From positions 1-48,800 of the IMG/VR virus record IMGVR_UViG_3300031885_000027: 48,800 nt of DNA; one strand, 5' to 3'. The translations under genes and the position numbers were made by a program. The notes below the pieces were generated by a model. The model ran no database searches. It worked only from the letters and a program-made list of their open reading frames with translations, and was not told where the DNA came from. The DNA comes from a virus. The stretch's first letter is position 1; every line of letters starts with the position of its first letter. This document shows, one piece after another, positions 41,031 to 47,687 of this stretch.

Positions 41031-41420
41031 TCAGGTCTCAGAGACGGTGAGGGCTCCGTTGGCGTATGAAACAGTATCCCCGATGTCTACTGTCTTGTTG
41101 GTTGCCAAGGATCCCTTGTAGAGCATGTTGCCCACGGTAGCTGCGTCGAGAATAGCGGCGTAGGTCACAGTGCCCCACAAGGCTGAGGCTGTCGGGAAGG
41201 ACACAACACCTGTGTTTGCACAAGTACCTCCCGAAGGTGCCCCGAAGGTCACTGCCACACGGGCATAAGAGCCCCCACTAACCTCATTGGCCTGGGAACC
41301 AGCCACCCCTGGATCCGCCGTGAAAAGGCCCGCATAGACTGTCCCAGGAGGTGTGTAGGGGATGTTCCTGAGGACACCATTGAGCAGAGCGTTTTCTAGG
41401 TAGGTGGTTTTTGCGTCCAT
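41031..41420 (-). CDS. Phage tail-fibre-like protein, paralog B
   Basis: 129 residues. It matches the gene at 40237-40620 along its length: TYLENALLNGVLRN, GTVYAGLFTADPGVAG, NEVSGGSYARVAV, VVSFPTASALWGTVTYAAILD, GNMLYKGSL. Both share the EVSGGSY(T/A)R core. The duplication with an unrelated gene between the copies suggests block duplication or insertion. Confidence 0.7.
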   Translation of the reverse strand: MDAKTTYLENALLNGVLRNIPYTPPGTVYAGLFTADPGVAGSQANEVSGGSYARVAVTFGAPSGGTCANTGVVSFPTASALWGTVTYAAILDAATVGNMLYKGSLATNKTVDIGDTVSYANGALTVSET

Positions 41421-41511
41421 CCGGGCTTCGTTGTCTCTACTTCAACGGGGTATCAGAGGAAAACTGAGCCTGCCAACACTCCAGATAGACCACTCTTTCC
41501 GCAACACTTCT

Positions 41512-41757
41512 TTACATGTGGCACACAGATTTCAATGTTTTTATGGCGTTAGCGTATGGGAGAGCCGGTACTTTCCCACTCTGATTGAACCAAGCCCCCT
41601 TCAGCTCCTCAATATTGGCAATGCTCATATCGAAGATGAAGGACACCTTACCGGTGCCGTTCCTCTCAGTCCGGAGCATCTGTACTCCCGCAACCTGAAG
41701 GTAGCCAGCGAAGTACAGATCAGACGTCCGAAACTCGTTCGCATTTGGGGTATTCAT
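41512..41757 (-). CDS. DUF5659-like small protein
   Basis: 81 residues, with GGAG before the ATG. The pattern FRTSDLYFAGYLQVAGVQM, GKVSFIFDM and LPYANAIKTLKSVCHM matches the small DUF5659-type proteins common in phage structural clusters. The role is unknown. A strong hairpin stands in its leader. Between this gene's stop and the next ATG (41421-41511) I see no gene, hairpin or clear promoter. Confidence 0.75.
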   Translation of the reverse strand: MNTPNANEFRTSDLYFAGYLQVAGVQMLRTERNGTGKVSFIFDMSIANIEELKGAWFNQSGKVPALPYANAIKTLKSVCHM

Positions 41758-41772
41758 ATGTCATCTCCATCT

Positions 41773-41803
41773 CGATTCCTACCCCATTCGGGGGTAGGAA
41801 TCG
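41773..41803. other. Perfect 13-bp hairpin between two virion genes
   Basis: CGATTCCTACCCC at 41773-41785 pairs with GGGGTAGGAATCG at 41791-41803 around a five-base loop. There is no T-run on either side. It lies between the stop of the gene at 41827 and the ATG at 41757. It may act as a transcription attenuator or mRNA stability/processing element. Confidence 0.7.
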
Positions 41804-41826
41804 TAAGTCCCAAACAGGGACCCGTA

Positions 41827-42957
41827 TCAGGTCAGGGCAGTGATGCCCGAGACACGCTGCCTTACCTTGACCTGAGCCGAGGTTGTGGTGAGCGTGGCAC
41901 CGGGGATCAGAGCTGCCGGAATAACCACCGCAGTGGCCGACACACTACCGCCACCCGCTTCAATGAACTTCTGGAGCAATGTCTTGCTGTACCCAGTGGT
42001 GGCATTGGTCAGGTGAATGACCGTCTCTTGCCGCTCCAGGGTGCCAAGGCCGGTGCCCGAGATGGTTAGGTCGCCCGCACCGGGGGTGTTGAGGTCGGCC
42101 GTTGTGATGACCGGGAGCGTGGCTGCGAACGCTGTGCTTCCGTCATCCTGAACTACCGTGATGGCCGCACCGCTGGTGAGAGCAGGAACCCTGCGGGGGT
42201 CTGGGTTGAAGGCGGCGTTCAGCAGTTCGGCCATGTCCCCGACCAGGAAGCTGTCGATAGCCGTGGTGCTCTCGTAGATGTGCGGGGCAATGGCGTTTGC
42301 CACAGCAGCCGTGGTTCCACGAGCCGTGGGGATGAGGTTCAGGGCCGAGGAAGCTGTTGTCGCACCAGACCCAGTGATGGTGCCCGTGGACACGTCCAGT
42401 GGACCACCCACTGGGAGACAGTTGGTGATCAGCGTTGCCGCTGGAACCATCGTCCGGATAGCGCCGTTGGCAAGACCCAGGGCAGTGTTACCCACCGACC
42501 CGTTGGCCACGGTGTCATTCTCGATGAAGGAGGTAACCCCCTTCGTGAGAGACTCCAAGGCGATCCCGTTCCCAGCCACGTTCGTCCGGGCCAAGATCCC
42601 TAGACCCTGAACCGCTCCGTTCACGGCTGCTACCAGGGTGGTCAGCGAGGCATAGACTGCCTGTGGAACGAGGACAACCGTGAAGGCCGTGGGGGTTGCA
42701 CTCGTCCGGAGCCGGAGGTCATCGTTGGCTCCCGTGATGGCCAGGGGGAACGACCCTGAGATGTTGCTGCCGTTCAGGACAGCACCAGCTCCGGTTGTAG
42801 CGTTAGACAGAACTCCCTCAACCTCAGCTACCGTCGGGCGGCTGATGTAAAGTTCCTGCCCACGAGGTTCAGTCGGGGGATTGAACTTGGACACGGGCTC
42901 AAGGTCCGAAAGAAGAACCGGACCTGGCATATCTCCACGAATGACGCCTACTCGCAT
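41827..42957 (-). CDS. Virion protein with flagellin-IN-like and TIG-like domains
   Basis: 376 residues. Residues about 60-165 resemble the modules in the sheath: DDLRLRTSATPTAFTVVLVP, LTTLVAAVNGAV, IALESLTKG, ALGLANG. Residues about 275-376 form a TIG/Ig-like domain (ITTADLNTPGAGDLTISGTG, ending VKVRQRVSGITALT) that matches the end of the protein at 43357-43947. The protein is poor in Cys and charge. It is probably a decoration or spike component that interacts with the tail. Confidence 0.65.
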   Translation of the reverse strand: MRVGVIRGDMPGPVLLSDLEPVSKFNPPTEPRGQELYISRPTVAEVEGVLSNATTGAGAVLNGSNISGSFPLAITGANDDLRLRTSATPTAFTVVLVPQAVYASLTTLVAAVNGAVQGLGILARTNVAGNGIALESLTKGVTSFIENDTVANGSVGNTALGLANGAIRTMVPAATLITNCLPVGGPLDVSTGTITGSGATTASSALNLIPTARGTTAAVANAIAPHIYESTTAIDSFLVGDMAELLNAAFNPDPRRVPALTSGAAITVVQDDGSTAFAATLPVITTADLNTPGAGDLTISGTGLGTLERQETVIHLTNATTGYSKTLLQKFIEAGGGSVSATAVVIPAALIPGATLTTTSAQVKVRQRVSGITALT

Positions 42958-42959
42958 GA

Positions 42960-43346
42960 CTAAACTCCCTGTGATTTCAAAGTTTGAGGCTTCTCGAACC
43001 GGCCCCGTTGTTGCTCTAGTTTGAGGTACCTGAGGAGGATCCCATAGCCCGAGTAGAAATCCCCGAGCTGGCTGAGAAGCTCCAAGTCGTCTGACCTCCA
43101 GGCGAAGTGAGCCTTCCTGAGTTGAAGACGCATCGCTCGGAGGATCTTGAAATACCTGTCGGCATACATGAGCGTGAGAATCTCCGGCTCGGCCAACGAG
43201 AGCCTCTCGAACTTCGCTTGGGCATCCTTGAGCATGTTCCGGCGGTAAGGCTCCGGAATGAGGCCCTTGGGCTTCCAGCGATAGGTGATCCTGTAGAAAG
43301 AATCACCTTCTTGCTCGATGAGCTGTGGGAGTAGGAGATACTGCAC
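42960..43346 (-). CDS. Small helical protein
   Basis: 128 residues from GTG. It is basic and helical: YRWKPKGLIPEPYRRNMLKD, AEPEILTLMYADRYFKILRA, MRLQLRKAHFAWRSDDL, YSGYGILLRYLKLEQQRGRF. No motif is recognised. It is encoded between two TIG-domain virion proteins, two bases before the next ATG. It may be an assembly or connector protein. Confidence 0.6.
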   Translation of the reverse strand: MQYLLLPQLIEQEGDSFYRITYRWKPKGLIPEPYRRNMLKDAQAKFERLSLAEPEILTLMYADRYFKILRAMRLQLRKAHFAWRSDDLELLSQLGDFYSGYGILLRYLKLEQQRGRFEKPQTLKSQGV

Positions 43347-43356
43347 GTCACGGGGT

Positions 43357-43947
43357 TCAGGTCAGCGCAACCGCTGGGGTTGAGGTGGCACCGTCTGCTC
43401 GTACCTTTGCCAACGAGGCCGTCAACACCACGCCTGGAACGTTCGCTGCCAGGATGACGATGGTGGTGGCGTTGATGGAGTTGAACAGAGACGCCGGGAT
43501 GGTCTGTGCCCCTGTACCCGTAATGATCACCGAGGTGACATCCGGGCTCAAGGACAAGAATCCAGTTCCCGTAATGGTCAGGTCACCTACCCCGGGGGTA
43601 CCAAGGTCGGCCGTAGCTACCGTGGGGGTAGCCAGGTCACTCGGCACGAAGGACACCACCGAGATGAGACCAGCCCGCTGTAGGCCAGCAATCTTGCCGC
43701 CGCCAACCGAACGGATCACCCGATCCGTCTCCTTTAGGTCGATGTACCCAGGGATGGTCGGCTCTGTGGCCTTGACCCGTGGGATGTACGACGGCTGCTT
43801 CGGCTCGTTGGCATACCCATCCCGCTTGTAGGCTTTGGGGTCTGCCGTTGAGCCCATCCGGTGGACTTCCTTGTTTGGAAGGCCATCATCGATGTCATCG
43901 ACGGAAAGGGCTCCCAAGCCAACTTGTGAGTGAATGAGTCGGAACAT
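43357..43947 (-). CDS. Virion protein with C-terminal TIG-like domain
   Basis: 196 residues, with GGAGAG before the ATG. The N-terminal 85 residues are basic/polar and possibly extended (DDGLPNKEVHRMGS, KQPSYIPRVKATEPTIPGYI). The C-terminal 90 residues carry the domain shared with the gene at 41827-42957: VATADLGTPGVGDLTITGTG, DVTSVIITGTG, AKVRADGATSTPAVALT. The shared ADL(N/G)TPG(A/V)GDLTI block shows recent common ancestry. A structural role is likely. Confidence 0.65.
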   Translation of the reverse strand: MFRLIHSQVGLGALSVDDIDDGLPNKEVHRMGSTADPKAYKRDGYANEPKQPSYIPRVKATEPTIPGYIDLKETDRVIRSVGGGKIAGLQRAGLISVVSFVPSDLATPTVATADLGTPGVGDLTITGTGFLSLSPDVTSVIITGTGAQTIPASLFNSINATTIVILAANVPGVVLTASLAKVRADGATSTPAVALT

Positions 43948-44144
43948 CCTGGTCTCTCCTGAGAGTCTTTCGAAGGGTAAATCTTGTCCCTACGCCTTGC
44001 AGGGGGCATAAAAGGAACTTGCAGGCTATCCTTGGGGGCCTGCCTGGAGGCCACTTTGGCCTCATTAGGGTCCATGGCCAAACGGATGGGTACTTGGAAG
44101 TCAGGCAAAGGCCGTCTATCAAAGTTCCGAGGAACAAGAATCAC
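43734..44144 (-). CDS. Doubtful overlapping reading frame
   Basis: It starts at GTG overlapping the HNH gene's stop (GTGA) and runs 136 codons, but the last 71 overlap the next gene in another frame. The first 66 residues look protein-like and basic (ILVPRNFDRRPLPDFQVPIR, MPPARRRDKIYPSKDSQERP). The stretch 43948-44140 has no other gene. It could be a short real gene, an earlier longer form of the next gene lost by frameshift, or chance. Confidence 0.35.
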   Translation of the reverse strand: MILVPRNFDRRPLPDFQVPIRLAMDPNEAKVASRQAPKDSLQVPFMPPARRRDKIYPSKDSQERPGCSDSFTHKLAWEPFPSMTSMMAFQTRKSTGWAQRQTPKPTSGMGMPTSRSSRRTSHGSRPQSRPSLGTST

Positions 44145-44530
44145 TTAACCGCCAAAGCGGATGAACGAGCTTCCTTCTCGACTTGTTGGCGATCCTTCGG
44201 GTTCAGCCGTAACCGTTGTAAATGCTCTTCCAGACGAGCGTTGAACAACTTCCAAAAAGTCCCATGGCCAATCTCAAGGTGGCATTCCCGGATGGTCATG
44301 CAGAGGGTCACCAAATTGGTCCCCTCCAGTTCCAGCTCAGGGAACAGGTGGAAGGGCTGCCGGTGGTGAACCTGTAGCTTGCTCTTGGCTCCACAAGCCT
44401 CGCAGACAGGGTGCTTCTTGAGATACCGGTCCCGCACCCCTGCCCACTTCGGGGATCGCTCCTTAGCCTTCTTACGTTCCCGTAAGTTGGCCTGGATGAC
44501 CCTGTAGGCATGGGTGAGGGGGTTCTTCAT
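44141..44530 (-). CDS. HNH endonuclease
   Basis: 129 residues. The HNH/zinc pattern is complete: C43-x2-C46 (VCEACG), LQVHHRQPF with H55-H56, a central N72 (GTNLVTLC), C77, and ECH (C83, H84) with H89. Basic helices flank it on both sides. Enzymes of this form cut DNA and act either with terminase in packaging or as free-standing homing endonucleases. It overlaps the upstream virion gene by four bases. It is the only apparently intact HNH gene in the window. Confidence 0.85.
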   Translation of the reverse strand: MKNPLTHAYRVIQANLRERKKAKERSPKWAGVRDRYLKKHPVCEACGAKSKLQVHHRQPFHLFPELELEGTNLVTLCMTIRECHLEIGHGTFWKLFNARLEEHLQRLRLNPKDRQQVEKEARSSALAVK

Positions 44531-45180
44531 ATCGGGTAGGCCGCGACAAAGTGTGCCGAGAAAACTGCCGTAGCCCCGCCACCTCGAACAAGAAGCTGCT
44601 CCACCACGCCGTCATAGGTTGTGAACTCGGGCAATGCATCAGGACTCAGATCCGTTTCCGTGCCCCCGACAGTCGTCGCCACGAACAGATGTGTCGCCGA
44701 TTCCTGATTCTGCACCACCAAGTTGGCACACCCAAACGGTAGGTAAATGTGCAAGCTGTTGGCCACGGCAGCCCCATTGGGTGCCGTTCCCTTGAGGATG
44801 ATTCTGCTTCTGGAATGCCGTTCACTCTCAGGAAGCACCAGGACCGGAGGACTGGTAGCCACCGTTGCCCCAGCCGCGTTCAGTTGCTTCAACCGCAGCC
44901 AGAATTGACCTGTATCGGTGATGCTGAAGGTAGCGGGGTTGAACACGAACCTGTGGTTCTGCCCAGGCATCGAATCCAGGACGGCTCGGTTGATCCCCGT
45001 CGTGGGGTCATCATCCAAGAAACCCTGCTGGTTTGTGATGATGGCCGCGAAGATGCCATCAAAATTAGTGGCTGTCTCGATGGTGTACGCCGCAATCCCC
45101 GCACCTGTACGGTTCGGAGTGATCATGTCCACCAAGCCAGCCCGACGCCGACGGATGGAGAATTCTCTTTGGACGCTCAT
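44527..45180 (-). CDS. Beta-rich virion protein
   Basis: 217 residues. It starts with a basic segment (VQREFSIRRRRAG) and continues with strands: GIAAYTIETATNFDGIFAAI, RFVFNPATFSITDTGQFWLR, PPVLVLPESERHSRSRI, NSLHIYLPFGCANLVVQNQE and VVEQLLVRGGGATAVFS. No enzyme motif is present. It overlaps both neighbours by four bases. A capsid decoration or head-tail protein is the simplest reading, given its place beside a zinc-ribbon protein and the protease gene. Confidence 0.6.
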   Translation of the reverse strand: MSVQREFSIRRRRAGLVDMITPNRTGAGIAAYTIETATNFDGIFAAIITNQQGFLDDDPTTGINRAVLDSMPGQNHRFVFNPATFSITDTGQFWLRLKQLNAAGATVATSPPVLVLPESERHSRSRIILKGTAPNGAAVANSLHIYLPFGCANLVVQNQESATHLFVATTVGGTETDLSPDALPEFTTYDGVVEQLLVRGGGATAVFSAHFVAAYPI

Positions 45181-45596
45181 GACGCTCTCTTTTCTTTGGC
45201 TACAAGAGGAATGTAAGTGGACGCTGCCAGCTCGCCCTTCTTGGACCTGACCTCATCTTGGACATCCTTCCAGGAGTGGGCCTCGGCACCCCCAAGATTG
45301 GGGATCAGCTTGTTCTTGAACACGTGGTCCTTCTCCCTCCGAATCATGTCCGTCTTGCGCTTGCCCCTGTACTTGCTCTCCTTGTTGGCCTTGGAGATCC
45401 AGCCCCCCGAGACCCCATCCCTCAGCACAAAACCAACGTCACCTGGGGCGAAAACGAACTCCAGCATCCCTCCCTTGTCGCAGTTCGTGCAAGGCAGGAT
45501 TTCATCTCCAGCCTTCACGGAGTCATACTGTGAGAAGGTGAGCCGCCGGGTGCATTGGTTCTCACAAGCTGGGCATTTCAATTGGTACATAGGCAT
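45177..45596 (-). CDS. FmdB-like zinc-ribbon protein, second copy
   Basis: 139 residues from the ATG at 45596, with GAGG eight bases upstream; an open frame extends to 45674 but overlaps the protease gene. The N-terminus has C8-x2-C11 (LKCPACENQC) and C36-x2-C39 (LPCTNCDKGG), the same build as the protein at 24330-24809 but with a longer loop. The rest is charged. Two copies in one structural region suggest a shared job, such as binding a partner during virion assembly or transcription. Confidence 0.75.
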   Translation of the reverse strand: MPMYQLKCPACENQCTRRLTFSQYDSVKAGDEILPCTNCDKGGMLEFVFAPGDVGFVLRDGVSGGWISKANKESKYRGKRKTDMIRREKDHVFKNKLIPNLGGAEAHSWKDVQDEVRSKKGELAASTYIPLVAKEKRAS

Positions 45597-45598
45597 CT

Positions 45599-47683
45599 TT
45601 ATTTCCTCTTCATTTTGCCCGACGGGAGTGTCCAGTTGCGGGTCATGCTTAAAATTGAAGCTACGTGCTTGCACACCTTGTGGACCCTCTTGGGATCTCG
45701 GATGTTGGGAGCACTAGCTGTCCCCTGTAAGGGCGTGTTCGGATCCTGGTAATCCTGCTGCTTGGCATGGTACTCAGGCCCCTGCCATCTCCAGGCTGGG
45801 CAAGAACAAGCAAGCTGGAGGTCCAGCTTGGAGAACTGTACCACGTTACCAGACCGGTTAGCCTTGAGGCGTACCACCTTGGGGCCATTCCCGCAGTTCA
45901 CAGCGAAGATCCAACGGAGGTTCTTCAGGTCAGCACGCTTGAGGGAAGCTCGACACTGCTTACCCTTGTCCTCAATCTCAGGGCTGAGCCTGTTCTCAAT
46001 CTCAGGTAGGGCCGCCGCAATCCGAGACTCCGGCGGTAAGACCATCTCCGGAGCCGAGGCCACCAGATAGAGCCCCACCACGATCTCGGCTTCCTCAGCC
46101 ACCTTGAGGCGAGGGACAGCCCTGCTAAAAGCGTCCCTGACTATCTCCGGTACCTTTCCGGGTCCGTCCACCAGAAGGTATCCTAGAGTCTCGGCAAACA
46201 ACTCAGCCGCATCCTTGCCAGAGTAGGCACTGACTGGGTAGAGGAATACCTTGATCTCGCCAGCCTTGGCCTTGAGCTGATCATACCCGGAGATAGCCCC
46301 CTTCTTAGGGGAGCCCGTCACGTTATCGATGTTCTCTTGGATGCCCGCCTTTTCAGCGATCAGGTTGAGCCACATCACCGCATCGTCTTCACCCTTGGAC
46401 TTCAGGTGACTGATGAAGTACCCCAGCCAGTCTCCGTATTTCTCAGCCTCCCAACCTCCAGAGGCTTTCCAGGCATCCCACTTCTTAAAGAGGGCGTCCA
46501 GATCGGGAGGTTGGACATTGGCCCCGAAGAACTCCTCCCAGGCACCACGTCCCTTGGAACCCAAGGTCTTGAAGTAGACCCTGTGGCCAAGCTCATGCAC
46601 GACTGAGTGGACAGTCTCCTTGAAACTCCCACCGATGGCGATTTTCACTGAATCTGAAGGCCAATGGTAGCTGGCCTGTGCTCCAGCCGATCCGCGAGCT
46701 GCCCCTGAGAGCTGCGTTGCCGTCCACGCAAAGACCCGCCCACCAGTGGATGCCCCTAGACCAGCCTTGCCGAGAAGAGCGTTGGTCTTCTCCAAGACCG
46801 ACCTAAGCTTTTCCACCTCACCCTTCGACCATTCTGATTTCCCCGCTTCCACCAGAGTGACCGTATAATCCTCGATGGAAATGGTCGCCGCGATAGTAGA
46901 ATCGAAGTACCTCAGTACTGCGATGGCCTCCCGAGCGTACTCATTAAATTTCGCGGAGGCGTACCCGGGTGCCCGCTTCTTGAGGGCTTGCTGTGCTTCC
47001 TCCCAAGTCTGTATCCCGGCAAAGTCCTTGACGATCTTGCGGAAGTTCTTGAACCGCCGCATGTGGGTGGTCTTCTCTTGAAGCTTACCCCGTGCCTCAT
47101 CCTCGAAGATGAACACCGCCTCGTCATAGAGCTTCTGTGCCGCTTTCCCAAGCTCCTTGACTAGGACTTCCCGTTGAGCATCATCCTTGGGAGCCTGCCA
47201 GCCGTCGATTCGACGTAATGGATCCTTCACGCCCTGGATGAGAGCCTCAAGCCGCTGGACATTCTTGGTGTCCGCTTGAAACTGCCTGGCTACACGCAAA
47301 GCCATTGCATTGTGCGTGTTGGGCTTGTCGTCCCGGTAAGGATATTTCGTGAGGCTGTTGTCCTGCGGCCCGGGGGCCTGATACCTTGGCTTTAGGTTCT
47401 GCCTGTTCCGATTGTCGCCTCCTGGGGGAGACTGAGGTTTGGCAAGGTCGTCTGGCCCATCTTTTCGGTAGATCGAGCCCTCATCCGCCTTGTCAAACTC
47501 ACGGATACTATCCTCAGGCTTGTTGAAGGTCGAGGTACCAGGGATGTCCTTGTCCAACGAGAGGCCCCTATCCGAGGGGCCTCCTGAGGGCAGCTCGGCT
47601 ACAGCCCTCCTCTCATCGAACGTAGCTATGGGGAGGGCGGCATGCCCCTCTCCATAGCCAGGTCGTGAAGTGAGTGGTTGCAT
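45599..47683 (-). CDS. Zinc metalloprotease fused to a SWIM-type zinc finger
   Basis: 694 residues. Residues 1-125 are extended, Pro/Asp/Lys-rich. Residues about 125-330 are helical. A zincin motif VVHELGH lies at 361-367, with a downstream acidic helix DAAELFAETLGYLL near 491-504 that could give the third ligand. The end carries a SWIM-like finger: LACSCPAW (C626, C628) and VCKH (C671, H673), spaced longer than usual. A metalloprotease joined to a DNA- or protein-binding finger could process head proteins or host factors. It is encoded beside head-side genes. Activity and substrate are unknown. Confidence 0.8.
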   Translation of the reverse strand: MQPLTSRPGYGEGHAALPIATFDERRAVAELPSGGPSDRGLSLDKDIPGTSTFNKPEDSIREFDKADEGSIYRKDGPDDLAKPQSPPGGDNRNRQNLKPRYQAPGPQDNSLTKYPYRDDKPNTHNAMALRVARQFQADTKNVQRLEALIQGVKDPLRRIDGWQAPKDDAQREVLVKELGKAAQKLYDEAVFIFEDEARGKLQEKTTHMRRFKNFRKIVKDFAGIQTWEEAQQALKKRAPGYASAKFNEYAREAIAVLRYFDSTIAATISIEDYTVTLVEAGKSEWSKGEVEKLRSVLEKTNALLGKAGLGASTGGRVFAWTATQLSGAARGSAGAQASYHWPSDSVKIAIGGSFKETVHSVVHELGHRVYFKTLGSKGRGAWEEFFGANVQPPDLDALFKKWDAWKASGGWEAEKYGDWLGYFISHLKSKGEDDAVMWLNLIAEKAGIQENIDNVTGSPKKGAISGYDQLKAKAGEIKVFLYPVSAYSGKDAAELFAETLGYLLVDGPGKVPEIVRDAFSRAVPRLKVAEEAEIVVGLYLVASAPEMVLPPESRIAAALPEIENRLSPEIEDKGKQCRASLKRADLKNLRWIFAVNCGNGPKVVRLKANRSGNVVQFSKLDLQLACSCPAWRWQGPEYHAKQQDYQDPNTPLQGTASAPNIRDPKRVHKVCKHVASILSMTRNWTLPSGKMKRK

Positions 47684-47687
47684 CCGT

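Noticed and set aside
46864-46869. Perfect TATAAT on the plus strand
   Set aside because: It lies inside the protease coding region on the opposite strand, with no downstream plus-strand gene.
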